Notes under the pieces: model-generated
The model's database searches: none
Seen by the model: only the letters and a program-made list of their open reading frames with translations
What the model was told of the DNA's origin: nothing
Made by a program: the position numbers and the translations under genes
Shown: positions 29,953 through 41,360 of the stretch, piece after piece
Layout of the letters: every line of letters begins with the position of its first letter
Position numbering within the stretch: the first letter of the stretch is position 1
NCBI GenBank assembly: GCA_002700095.1
Contig: PACL01000059.1
Location: 252,552-316,551 of the forward strand
Length of the DNA stretch: 64,000 nt
Reading direction: 5' to 3'
DNA from: Fulvimarina sp.
GTDB lineage: Bacteria; Pseudomonadota; Alphaproteobacteria; Rhizobiales; Rhizobiaceae

Positions 29953-30984
29953 TCATGCCTTATCGGCGATCCTCACCACCAGCTTGCCGAAGTTCTTGCC
30001 CTCCAGAAGTCCGATGAAGGCCTCGGGCGCATTCTCCAGCCCGTCCACCATGTCTTCCTTGACGGTCGCCTTGCCGTCCCGGATCCAGCCCGTCATGTCG
30101 CGCTGGAAGTCGGCGAACTCGTCGCCATAGTGATCCATGATGATGAAGCCCTGCATGCGGATGCGCTGGCGCAGCAGCGTGCCGGCGAGAAGCGGCAGCC
30201 GGTCCGGCCCGTCCGGCAGCGAGGTGGCATTGTAGCTGGCGATCAGGCCGCAGACGGGCACCCGGGCATGGACGTTGAGGAACGGCAGGACCGCGTCGAA
30301 CACGGCGCCGCCGACATTCTCGAAATAGACGTCGATGCCGTCCGGAACGGCGTTCTTGAGCTTGTCGGCGAAGTCCGGATCCTTGCGGTCGAGACAGGCG
30401 TCGAAGCCGAAGTCCTCGACCACCGCGCGGCATTTCTCCTCGCCGCCGGCGATGCCGACGACCCGCGCGCCCTTCAGCTTCGCGATCTGACCGACGATCG
30501 AGCCGACGGGGCCGCTCGCGGCCGCGACGACGACCGTCTCGCCCGCCTTCGGCTCGCCGATCTTCAGGAGCCCGTGCCAGGCGGTGAAGCCCGGCATGCC
30601 GAGAATGGAGAGGGCGTAGGAGGGCCGGTCGAGATCGTCCGGCAGCCTGGCGAGATCCGAGCCGTCGGACAGGGCGTAGTCCTGCCAGCCGCCCTGCGCC
30701 AGAACGCGGTCGCCCTCCTTGAAGTCAGGATGGTTCGACGCCTCGATCCGCCCGACGGTTCCGGCCCCCATCACGGCGTCGATCTCGACCGGCTGGGCGT
30801 AGGATTTCGCGTCGCTCATCCGGCCCCGCATGTAAGGGTCGAGCGACAGGAACTCGTTGCGGATCAGGACCTGACCCTTTCCGGGCACGGGCTTGTCGAC
30901 TTCTTCGAGGCGAAAGTTCTCCGGCGTCGGCGCCCCCTTCGGGCGCGAGGCGAGGACGAAGCGGCGATTGGTGCTGGATGACAT
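29953..30984 (-). CDS. NADP-dependent medium-chain oxidoreductase (CurA / leukotriene B4 dehydrogenase-like)
   Basis: 'GMPGFTAWHGLLKIGEPKAGETVVVAAASGPVGSIVGQIAKLKGARVVGIAGGEEKCR'. Confidence 0.94.
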   Translation of the reverse strand: MSSSTNRRFVLASRPKGAPTPENFRLEEVDKPVPGKGQVLIRNEFLSLDPYMRGRMSDAKSYAQPVEIDAVMGAGTVGRIEASNHPDFKEGDRVLAQGGWQDYALSDGSDLARLPDDLDRPSYALSILGMPGFTAWHGLLKIGEPKAGETVVVAAASGPVGSIVGQIAKLKGARVVGIAGGEEKCRAVVEDFGFDACLDRKDPDFADKLKNAVPDGIDVYFENVGGAVFDAVLPFLNVHARVPVCGLIASYNATSLPDGPDRLPLLAGTLLRQRIRMQGFIIMDHYGDEFADFQRDMTGWIRDGKATVKEDMVDGLENAPEAFIGLLEGKNFGKLVVRIADKA

Positions 30985-31142
30985 GGGAGCCCCTCATGGT
31001 TGGCATTTCCGGTCGCGGCCGGATCGTCCCGCACAAGTAAGCGCGAGGAGGAGGCATGGGAATGCCACCTCCGGATTGTAGCGCCGCGATTTCGATGTTG
31101 CCGGGTCAGGCAATAGCAGCGCCGCCGCCTGACCCAAATGGC

Positions 31143-31349
31143 TCATTGCGCCGGCTGGGCGGGCGCTGTTTCCGGCACCGGAGCCTCCTCGGGAGCCGTG
31201 GCGCCTTGCGGCGCAGGCGACTCGCTCGGCGCCGGAACGCCCGAAGAGGGTGCCGCCTCGCGCTCGTAGGAGATCCGGTACATCCGCCCGGCCGCAGGAA
31301 AGAGCGCAGTACCGGTGAGGAGGAGGGCGAGGCAGGGAGCGCGAAGCAA
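31143..31349 (-). CDS. Small exported hypothetical protein, Pro/Ala-rich
   Basis: 68 aa with signal-peptide-like N-terminus 'MLRAPCLALLLTGTALFPAAG' and PAPSE/APQGA-rich tail. Confidence 0.4.
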   Translation of the reverse strand: MLRAPCLALLLTGTALFPAAGRMYRISYEREAAPSSGVPAPSESPAPQGATAPEEAPVPETAPAQPAQ

Positions 31350-31685
31350 GAAGCATCTCCTTGAGGATGGGGTCTCGCCGTAGCTTCCCCTGAAGGGAGG
31401 AGTTGCTTCGCATCGCGCGTGAACGTCGACAGCATTGTTGGCCGTGCATCGAGGCTGGAGAGGTTGGAAGGCTGAGAGACCGGCAAGGCGCCCATTGGCG
31501 GGGCCGGGCTGCTTGTCGCGAATCGACCGGCTTGGTAGCCTGCGGTCACAAGGGCCTCACCCGGGCCTCCCCCCTCCGATCGGGAAAGCATGCGTCATGC
31601 GGGGCTGGATCCGATTGTCGGACCGTCTGTCGTTCGAGCGCGCATGAGGAGGGATTGCGGAACCGGCTCGACCGAGGAGGTTTCG

Positions 31686-32411
31686 ATGCAACTGTCCGTC
31701 CCGATCTTTCGTCTGAAACGCCAGGCGCGGCTCCTGTCCCGCGAGGCGAGGATCCCGCTGGCCGAGGCCCTCGACCGCATGGCGCGGCGCGAAGGCTTTC
31801 GCAGCTGGAGCCTGCTCGCGAAGGAGGCGTCCCGCCGCCGACCGGCCGACCGGCTGCTGGCGGAGTTCGCGCCGGGCGAACTCGTGCTCCTCGCGGCGCG
31901 GCCGGGCCACGGCAAGACGCTCCTCGGCCTCGAACTCGCCAGCACTGCCGCCCGCCTCGGACGGGAGGCCTTCTTCTTCACCCTCGAAGAAACTGAAACC
32001 GGCATCCGGCAGCGCCTGCGCGATCTGGGTCTTGGGGATGACGGCGGCCGCCTCACGATCGATCCGTCGGACGCGATCTCGGCCGACCACGTCGTTTCCC
32101 GCCTCAGGGGAACGCCGGCCGGCGGCTTTGCGGTGATCGATTATCTGCAGCTTCTCGACCGCCGGCGCAGCGAGCCTGAGCTGGCGATCCAGCTGCGGGT
32201 GTTGCGCGACTTCGCAAAGGCGCGGGACGTGACGTTCGTGGCGCTGTCACAGGTCGACCGGTCGTTCGACGGGCTGGGCCGCCCGATGCCGGGGCCGTCC
32301 GACATCCGCCTGCCCAATCCGGTCGACCTCGGGCTGTTCTCGCAAGCCTGCTTCCTCCATGACGGCAGGCTGCATCTGCAGGCGCTCGGTGCCGCACAGC
32401 CACCCTCCTGA
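31686..32411 (+). CDS. DnaB/RecA-like ATPase (helicase C-terminal domain-like), stand-alone
   Basis: Walker A 'LVLLAARPGHGKTLLGLELA', 'GFAVIDYLQLLDRRRSEPELAIQLRVLRDFAKARDVTFVALSQVDRS' as in DnaB C-domain. Confidence 0.82.
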   Translation: MQLSVPIFRLKRQARLLSREARIPLAEALDRMARREGFRSWSLLAKEASRRRPADRLLAEFAPGELVLLAARPGHGKTLLGLELASTAARLGREAFFFTLEETETGIRQRLRDLGLGDDGGRLTIDPSDAISADHVVSRLRGTPAGGFAVIDYLQLLDRRRSEPELAIQLRVLRDFAKARDVTFVALSQVDRSFDGLGRPMPGPSDIRLPNPVDLGLFSQACFLHDGRLHLQALGAAQPPS

Positions 32412-32445
32412 TCTGCCAGGCGGGGCCTTGCAATCGCATCGGTGA

Positions 32446-34209
<1,764 letters not shown>

Positions 34210-34447
34210 TCGCGGCAGCGCGACGTCCATCGATCCACGGCCTCTTTCCTCTGCCCGTCCTCGCGGCTTCGCCGCTGCGGGCGGGCGGGGACAGGGCACT
34301 GAGACGCTTCGACGTCGCCGGGCGAAGGTCCGGCGCCGCTTTTCGTCGTGCTCGCGAAGATGCGTCGAATTTCCTCCTGCGGCTTCACCGTCTGGAAACC
34401 CTGACTGTGCGACAAGGGGACGCGCATGAGGGGCCTGGAGGCACGAA

Positions 34448-34882
34448 ATGACTGCGACAGTACCGGAGTCCGGTGAGGCCGAACGCCGCAGCGCCCCGCG
34501 CATGCGCGTCCTCAAGCGCGCGAAGATCGTCTTCAACAACGGCTTCTCGACCTTCGACTGCATCGTGCGCAACATCTCGGCGACCGGCGCGCTGCTGACC
34601 ATCGACGATAGCGTCCATCTGCCGAAGGAATTCCGCATCCGCATCGGCGAGGAGCAGGCGGTCCGGCCGGCCGAGCTGATCTATCGCCGCTCGATGTTCG
34701 CGGGCATCCGCTTCCTCGACGTCGAGCTGCGCGAGCCGGCCGCTGCCGGAAACGCACCAGCCGACGCGGCGGCAGCCGCGGACGGAGCCGACCCGGCCCA
34801 GCACGGCGGCATCCGCCGGATCATCCCTGAAATCCTCCCTGAGGCCGTGACCACGCGATTCTCCTGGCGCCGGCGCAGCTGA
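34448..34882 (+). CDS. PilZ domain protein
   Basis: 'ERRSAPRMRVLKRAKIVFNNGFSTFDCIVRNISATGALLTIDDSVHLPKEFRI' is PilZ-like. Confidence 0.85.
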   Translation: MTATVPESGEAERRSAPRMRVLKRAKIVFNNGFSTFDCIVRNISATGALLTIDDSVHLPKEFRIRIGEEQAVRPAELIYRRSMFAGIRFLDVELREPAAAGNAPADAAAAADGADPAQHGGIRRIIPEILPEAVTTRFSWRRRS

Positions 34883-35174
34883 AGACCGCGCCCTTGCGGT
34901 CCGGCTGCAAATCCCCGGATCCCCAGACGCCGACGCAGAGGCGGCACCGACCCGCCGCCCACCCATCGCGCCGACCGACGCCGGCGCTTGGCGCCCGCCC
35001 CCGCGCGGCCTTTCGCCGTTGCAGGACCCCGCCGGCCACTCCAAACGCCGTCTCGCCAGCCGCCCGACGACGTCTTCGGCAGGCTCCCTGAAGGTTTTTC
35101 CACAAAGCTCAATTCGAGGGTGGACAGCCGCGGAATCGCTCTTTATACACCCGCCATCCGCCAAGGCGGCCGGC

Positions 35175-35250
<76 letters not shown>

Positions 35251-36215
35251 AATTTTCTTGATATAGCAGGCACTTGGGGGCCGCAGGTGTGACCTTGCGG
35301 TCAGCGCGATGGCTTCTCAGGTCACGTACAGGTCACAGCCAAAATAGTTTACGAGCCCCCGCTGGGCCTGATTCCAAGTTGCGGGGCCTGCTGCCGCTTC
35401 GGGTTCACTGCCACGATCTTCAAGCGGACCACGGACAGTCGTCCAATGCCCAGCGCCCTCGCGAAGGTCTTGTTCATCTGCTTCCCCTTTTGTGGGTCGA
35501 GGCGCGTGACCGGTCAGGTCACGCCTGTTGCGATCAGGCACCCCGCGCGTCGCGGTGCCCGCCGTGATTTCGCTCCGCCGAAGTGTCGCCACCCGGGGAG
35601 TGAAGGCCTACGGGTTAGCGCCCCTGCCGGTCGGCGCCCGGTGGGGTGGGGCCCACGATTCCCCTCGCAGAGGGGGCCGAACTGGTAGACCTCGGCGGCC
35701 GCGTTCACCGTGACGGCCCATCCCGCAAGATTCGAGGTCGCCATCCCGCCCTCCGCCGGCGGTTTCGCGCCCGCGCCTCGGCGCCCCGTGCTGGTCCACC
35801 AACACCAGGAGGACACCATCGACGACCCCAACTCCGACCACCTCTACGCCCTGCTTGAGATCGGCTTTGGCCCGATCCACGAATGGCCGCGACCGGACGA
35901 CGGCCCGGCGGCGGAGGCCGCCATCAACCGTGCTCTCGACGTCGCCTTTCGGCCGCCCATCGACGCCGCTTCCGGGAGGAACTCCGCTTCGGCCAGCACG
36001 GCGAGGACGCAGGGGGCTTCCTGTGGCGTTGCTGGTGCCGCGCGATGCAGCAGCCGAACGTCTTCCTCGATCGCTATGGCCGTGGGTACGCGTCGCCGGG
36101 AGAGGCAGCCTGATCTCTGCCGCCGATCCCCCTCGAATCTGACGCCATCCCGCCGGCGCCCAACGCTTCTCTTGGGGCACGCGGGGGACCGGGTCCGCAA
36201 CGAGGGAGAGAGACA

Positions 36216-36380
36216 ATGACCGACCATACGCATGACATCGCCGTCCGAAGGGCAAACGGCCTCGGCTGCACCCCGGCCGTCGCCGCATACATGCTCGCAT
36301 TGGAGGCGCACCTCGAGACGCTCGAGGAGAAAGTGGGCGAGCTCCGCTACGACGTCCGCAGAATCCGGCGCGCAGCTTGA
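36216..36380 (+). CDS. Small hypothetical protein (54 aa)
   Basis: MTDHTHDIAVRRANGLGCTPAVAAYMLALEAHLETLEEKVGELRYDVRRIRRAA; preceded by gagggagaga RBS-like sequence. Confidence 0.5.
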   Translation: MTDHTHDIAVRRANGLGCTPAVAAYMLALEAHLETLEEKVGELRYDVRRIRRAA

Positions 36381-36586
36381 GAAGCGAGGGAGAGACCATG
36401 ACGTACCGTTCCGCCGCCGAAACCATCGCCGCGCTCGACTTCGAAGACAGGAAGTCCTTCCAGTCGGTCATCTACAGGATCCGGCTTGCCGAGCGTGGCG
36501 CGGCTGCCGCCATGGCGTACCTCGACACCGAGGTCGCGGCGGGCGACCGGGCCGAGGTCCTGCGGCTGTCGGCGCAGGCCGCCTGA
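36377..36586 (+). CDS. Small hypothetical protein
   Basis: ORF 'MTYRSAAETIAALDFEDRKSFQSVIYRIRLAERGAAAAMAYLDTEVAAGDRAEVLRLSAQAA'; probable start at internal ATG after GAGGGAGAG. Confidence 0.5.
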   Translation: MRSEGETMTYRSAAETIAALDFEDRKSFQSVIYRIRLAERGAAAAMAYLDTEVAAGDRAEVLRLSAQAA

Positions 36587-36782
36587 TCCACCCCACCCCG
36601 TCGACGACACCAGCCCCGGCCACCGCGCCGGTTTGTTTGCCCGCCGGCCGGCTTGACGCCAACCCTCCCGACGCCGCACAAGGCTCTCATGATCTCTCGC
36701 TCGCAGCTCATACGTCGCCGTACTGCCTGACGGTCCCTTCCGGGCCGCGCCGACGCACGCCCCGACAGATAGAGCGACCGCC

Positions 36783-37163
36783 ATGACGAGAGACATCCCG
36801 CCCAACCCGTTCAAGACGCAATTGCGGTCCGCCGCCCGACACCTCTCGATGGCGCTGCGGCTGCTCGACCGGGAGAGCCGGGCGATGGTCGACCTCGCCC
36901 GCGACAGTTATGAGGGCTACCGGGCGCGACATGCTCTAGCGAGCGCTCTAGTCTGCGCCAGCCAAGCGCTCATCACCCCGTATTGGCCCAGGGCGTTTGC
37001 CGACGCGGAGGCGTTCAAGGTTGCATTCCGAGACCTGAACCTTTTGCGAGTCCGGGCTCGCGACGCGGAGGTCACCTCCTCGGTGATCGGCGACGCAACT
37101 CCGCATCTGCGAATGCTCCTCGAAGCGACCCATCAAGCGATGGAGGATGCGAGCCATGGCTGA
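36783..37163 (+). CDS. Hypothetical protein
   Basis: 126-aa ORF with balanced composition, overlaps the start of the phosphoesterase gene. Confidence 0.5.
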   Translation: MTRDIPPNPFKTQLRSAARHLSMALRLLDRESRAMVDLARDSYEGYRARHALASALVCASQALITPYWPRAFADAEAFKVAFRDLNLLRVRARDAEVTSSVIGDATPHLRMLLEATHQAMEDASHG

Positions 37164-37761
37164 GATCTTCTTCACCGCCGACACCCACTTCGGCCATCGC
37201 GGCATCATCGCGATGTGCGATCGCCCGTTCTACGATGTCGAGGACATGGACGAGGGTCTCATCCGCCGCTGGAATGACCGCGTGCGGAAATCCGACATCG
37301 TCTACCACCTCGGTGACTTCACCATGGGCGCAACGGCGGGACGCGGCCGCGAGATCTTCGACCGTCTGAACGGCCGCAAGCACCTCATCATCGGCAACCA
37401 TGACCGGGAGAAGGTGCGCACGCTCCCTTGGGCGTCTCCGCCGCGTGACCGCCTGATGCTCCGGCACCCGGAGGAGAAGATGCCCGTGGTGCTCGACCAC
37501 TACGCCCTTCGCACCTGGCCCAGCCTCCATCACGGTGCCATTCATCTCTACGGACATTCGCACGGCAGCCTGCCGGGCATCGGGCGTTCGGTCGACGTCG
37601 GCGTCGATGTTTGGAATTACACGCCAGTGACGCTCAACGAGATCCGCCCGACGCTGGAGCGGCAGCAGGCGGTGCTCGACGACGCGAGGGCGGCGCGGGC
37701 AGTCAGCGAAATGGACGACGAGGCTCGCGGCGATGCGCATACGAGTGAACTGCCACTATAG
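37156..37761 (+). CDS. Calcineurin-like metallophosphoesterase (phage/plasmid type)
   Basis: 'IFFTADTHFGHRGIIAMCDRPF', 'HLGDFTMG', 'IIGNHDREK', 'HLYGHSHGSLP'; start at MAEIFFTAD. Confidence 0.87.
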   Translation: MAEIFFTADTHFGHRGIIAMCDRPFYDVEDMDEGLIRRWNDRVRKSDIVYHLGDFTMGATAGRGREIFDRLNGRKHLIIGNHDREKVRTLPWASPPRDRLMLRHPEEKMPVVLDHYALRTWPSLHHGAIHLYGHSHGSLPGIGRSVDVGVDVWNYTPVTLNEIRPTLERQQAVLDDARAARAVSEMDDEARGDAHTSELPL

Positions 37762-37913
37762 CAAATGTCCGACCGGTTCCTTTCGGCAGCTAATTCCCGT
37801 TGTCTCGACTTATTCGAATCCGGTGAGCCCTTCGCCGGTCATGCCGGAATGCAGTCGTTGACGTCGATTCCCGAGCCCTCCAAGTTGCCGTTCTCAAACC
37901 GGAGGCGATCCCC

Positions 37914-38240
37914 ATGGCATTCACGAATCCTCACGCAGTCCAGGGCGGCGCTCTCGCCACCGGAGCCATCGCTGCAGTCGTAATGCATCAGACAATCTTC
38001 GGCTTGATCGACGCGATCCGCGCCGGCCGCATCGCCCGTGAAGAAGAGGCTGCCCATGGCGCGTGGGACCACGCCCTGTCGTCGGCGCGCCATGATGCCG
38101 GTCAGATGTCCACGCTCGCCAAGGCTGCGGTCACGATGGCCCTCGACGCGCAAGACGAAGCCGCCGAACTCCGCGCCGAGATCGCCCGCCTCCGCCGCGC
38201 CGTCGACCAGCGCGACGCCGTCATCCGGTCGCTCGGCTGA
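37914..38240 (+). CDS. Hypothetical protein with C-terminal coiled coil
   Basis: 108-aa ORF; 'DEAAELRAEIARLRRAVDQRDAVIRSLG'. Confidence 0.45.
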   Translation: MAFTNPHAVQGGALATGAIAAVVMHQTIFGLIDAIRAGRIAREEEAAHGAWDHALSSARHDAGQMSTLAKAAVTMALDAQDEAAELRAEIARLRRAVDQRDAVIRSLG

Positions 38241-38418
38241 TGCCGTATCTCCCATGGCTCCACCAGACTCTGGTTGACCTCGTAGAGTGGCCGGAGGCCC
38301 AAGAAGTGGCCATCGCTCTCCATACGAGCCACGTAAAGGCCACTGAGAACGACGTTGACGGGTCGGGCGGGGTAAACCCTACCTCGCGAAAAGACGTCGC
38401 TCTTAGGAAGTGCTCCTC

Positions 38419-38646
38419 CTAGGCGAACGCGAACGGCGAGGGTGCCGGCTGGTTTTCGACGCTGTGGATTGGTCGCGGGGCAGGGGCCTCGAACAAACGC
38501 TCTCATTGTTTGCGGCTTTTGCCGATGGCTCCTGACCGCTGTATTCGAGGCTTCTCCACGGCGGATCAGGCATGGGGCCACGATCTGCCGGGTGAAACTC
38601 GCTCGTCCTGGAGCGGAGTTTACGATCGCATTTGATCTGACCGGGG
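38419..38646. repeat. Left half of 310-bp repeat copy A (split by IS21); other half at 41259-41340
   Basis: Near-identical to 51579-51889 (copy B). Confidence 0.85.
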
Positions 38647-38772
38647 TGTCAACGTCGGAGCAAAACCAGGCCAGCGGGACGGAGTAAAAGCAGGCCACCT
38701 GGCCGACAGGGGCGCGACATAGGAAAGGGCCCGATCGGGCCTTTTCCTATGTCGCGCGGTCTATCCTAAGGA

Positions 38773-39645
38773 TCAGGGGTCAGTGATCTCGCCGGTATCG
38801 GGATCCACGGTCTCGGCGGTGGCCTGGTTTTGCTCCGCCCTTGCCGCGGCAGCCCGTCGTTGCCCGGCGGACTGCTTGAGGCGGTAGCTGTCGCCATTCA
38901 TCGTCAGGATATGGACATGGTGCGTCAGGCGATCGAGCAACGCGCCGGTGAGCCGCTCCGACCCCAGGACGCTCGTCCAGTCCTCGAACGGCAGGTTCGA
39001 GGTGACGATGGTGGAGCCGCGCTCGTAGCGCTGCGAGAACACCTCGAACAGAAGCTCGGCGCCCGTCGGTGAGAGCGGCACGTAGCCAAGCTCGTCGACG
39101 ATGAGGAGTTGCACCGCCTGAAGATCGCGTTGCTGCTTCAGAAGACGGCGCTCGTCGCGGGCTTCCATGAGCTGGTGAACGAGGGCCGCCGCGGTGGTGA
39201 ACGTGACGGTGAGCCCCTTCTGGCAGGCGGCCAGTCCAAGAGCCAGGGCCACATGGCTCTTGCCGGTGCCGGAGTTGCCGAGGGCGATGACGTTCTCCCG
39301 GCGCAGGATGAACTCGCACCGCGCCAGCTCGAGCACCAGCATCTTGTTGAGGCTCGCAATCGCGGTGAAGTCGAACGTGTCGAGGCTTTTGACCGCCGGG
39401 AACCGGGCCGCCTTGATCCGTCGCTCGATCGTGCGGCGCTCCCGATCGATCAGCTCCAATTCGATCAGGCGAAGCAGGTAGCGGGGATGGTCGACACCCT
39501 CGCGGGCGCATTCGCGGGCGACCTTGTCATACTCCCGCAGAACCGTCGGCAGCTTCAACTGCTTGAGATGGTGCGCGAGCAGGACCTGCGGCGTGCCGCT
39601 CGTGGTTCCCGTCGGCATCGTATCGGTCCCTGACTTGCCGCTCAT
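38773..39645 (-). CDS. istB: IS21-family helper ATPase IstB
   Basis: 'VIALGNSGTGKSHVALALGLAACQKGLTVTFTTAAALVHQLMEARDERRLLKQQRDL'. Confidence 0.96.
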   Translation of the reverse strand: MSGKSGTDTMPTGTTSGTPQVLLAHHLKQLKLPTVLREYDKVARECAREGVDHPRYLLRLIELELIDRERRTIERRIKAARFPAVKSLDTFDFTAIASLNKMLVLELARCEFILRRENVIALGNSGTGKSHVALALGLAACQKGLTVTFTTAAALVHQLMEARDERRLLKQQRDLQAVQLLIVDELGYVPLSPTGAELLFEVFSQRYERGSTIVTSNLPFEDWTSVLGSERLTGALLDRLTHHVHILTMNGDSYRLKQSAGQRRAAAARAEQNQATAETVDPDTGEITDP

Positions 39646-41141
39646 GCTGCCTTCCCGGGGACCAGAACGGCATAGTCAGCCGCCGCCGTTGTCCTCACAT
39701 CCATCTTCGGCAGATGCGGATATCGAGAGAGGTCAAGCCGCAGGGGCCGTCGTTCGATCCGCGACAGAGCGATCAGCTTGACCGCGTCGAACCCGATCGC
39801 GCCGAGCCGGATCGCCTCGGTGACCGCGGCCGCCACGATCCCCATCGGCATCGCCTCCATCAGCCGCAGCACCTGGATGAACTCCCGCTTGCCGCGATTG
39901 CCCATACGGGCCTCCAGAAGATGGCGCAGATGCTGGAACGTCTCGGGCAGATCCCAGCCCTGCAACGGCGCCGCCTGGTCGAGGGCGTTCGGCTTCATCT
40001 CGAGCAGCATCAGATAATGCAGCGGGTCGAAGACAAAGGTGCCGGTGGCATAGGAGCGGCGGTGTCGGGCGATCTCTTCGCCGGCACACAGGATCACCAC
40101 CTCGTCGACAAAGCCCTTCACCAGAACATCCCGGAAGCCGAACGATGTCGGCACCGAGTAGTCGTTGCAGCGGTAGCGGACCAGGGCGGTGGACGAGACC
40201 CGGGCCGCTCGCTTCTCGCACGGCTCGAGCGGTGTCGCCGGCAAGTCCTTGAAGGCCTCCAGATCGGCGACGAGCCGCTCGCCGATCGTCTCGCTATGGC
40301 GTCCGGCGACTTCGCCCTGCCGCTGCCGGCAGCGCTCCGCCAGCATGGCGTTGAGATCGTCGAAGCTCGCCGCCTGCGGGATCGGCGTCATGAAGTTCGA
40401 CCGGGCATACTTCACCAGCCCCTCGACTTTCCCTTTGTCATTCACCTTTCCAGGGCGGCCGAAACGATCGGCAAAAAGGTAGTGGCTCTGGAGTTCCGTG
40501 AAGGCCCGGGTGCGCTCACGGCGGCCGTCGCCGCAGATCCTGGCCACCGCGATCGTGGTGTTGTCGTACAAGATCGACAGCGGCACCTTGCCGAAGAAGT
40601 CGAACGCCGACACGTGACCGTCCAGGAAGGCTTCCGTCGTCTCCCGCGGATAGGCCTTCACGAACGGCGCGTCCGACTGCGGCACGTCCATGCAGAAGAA
40701 GTGGATCTTCTGCCGGACCCCGCCGATCACGCCGATCGCCTCGCCGAAGTCCACCTGGGCATGACCTGGTGAATGCGCCAGCGGAACGAAGGTCTCGCGC
40801 AGGCGCCCCCGGGCAATCCGGACATAGTCCTTCACCACCGTCAGGCCGCCGCCATAGCCGTGTTCGTCGCGCAGACGCTCGAAAATCCGCTTGGCCGTGT
40901 GCTGCTGCTTGACCGGCGCCGTGCCGTCCGCTTCCAGGATCCAATCGATCACCGGCAGCAACGCTCCCAGCTTCGGCCTGGCAACCGGCTTCACCCGCGT
41001 GTAGCCCGGCGGTAACGAGAACCGGCACATCTTCGAGACCGTCTCGCGGCTCAGCCCAAACACCCGGGCCGCTTCTCGCTGGCTGTTGCGCTCGATAAGC
41101 ACGAAATGCCGAACGGCGGCGTAAACTTCCACAGCGAACAT
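39642..41141 (-). CDS. istA: IS21-family transposase IstA
   Basis: 'LIERNSQREAARVFGLSRETVSKMCRFSLPPGYTR', 'GHAQVDFGEAIGVIGGVRQKIHFFCMDVPQSDA'. Confidence 0.96.
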   Translation of the reverse strand: MFAVEVYAAVRHFVLIERNSQREAARVFGLSRETVSKMCRFSLPPGYTRVKPVARPKLGALLPVIDWILEADGTAPVKQQHTAKRIFERLRDEHGYGGGLTVVKDYVRIARGRLRETFVPLAHSPGHAQVDFGEAIGVIGGVRQKIHFFCMDVPQSDAPFVKAYPRETTEAFLDGHVSAFDFFGKVPLSILYDNTTIAVARICGDGRRERTRAFTELQSHYLFADRFGRPGKVNDKGKVEGLVKYARSNFMTPIPQAASFDDLNAMLAERCRQRQGEVAGRHSETIGERLVADLEAFKDLPATPLEPCEKRAARVSSTALVRYRCNDYSVPTSFGFRDVLVKGFVDEVVILCAGEEIARHRRSYATGTFVFDPLHYLMLLEMKPNALDQAAPLQGWDLPETFQHLRHLLEARMGNRGKREFIQVLRLMEAMPMGIVAAAVTEAIRLGAIGFDAVKLIALSRIERRPLRLDLSRYPHLPKMDVRTTAAADYAVLVPGKAA

Positions 41142-41258
41142 TCCCGGCCGTTCCCCAAAAGGAAATCAGCCTAACCACTGGCCGGATTTTACTCCGGCCG
41201 CCGCAGCATCAGCGCCGCCGCTCCGTGGCCTACTTTCTCACCGCCCTACACACCGGGG

Positions 41259-41340
41259 CTTCGTTCAAATCGAATATAGTGAATAGATTATATAAAAATC
41301 GCTTCGAAATGCGATGTCGATTTTGGCTGTAGAGTAAAAT
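41259..41340. repeat. Right half of 310-bp repeat copy A
   Basis: cttcgttcaaatcgaatatagtgaatagattatataaaaatcgcttcgaaatgcgatgtcgattttggctgtagagtaaaat matches 51808-51889. Confidence 0.85.
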
Positions 41341-41360
41341 GTCATTCGGCGTGCAATTTT

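Larger units (their letters stand above)
38647..41252 (-). mobile_element. IS21-family element with 6-bp direct repeat CCGGGG (38641-38646 / 41253-41258)
   Basis: TGT...ACA ends, istAB inside, inverted terminal motifs (GGAGTAAAAGCAGGCCA / GGAGTAAAATCCGGCCA), boundaries set by comparison with uninterrupted copy B. Confidence 0.85.

Noticed and set aside
35281-35700. Possible integrase remnant next to tRNA-Lys
   Set aside because: None of the frames gave tyrosine-recombinase motifs; a 41-aa minus-strand ORF with an RBS-like sequence (MNKTFARALGIGRLSVVRLK...) is too short to support a call.
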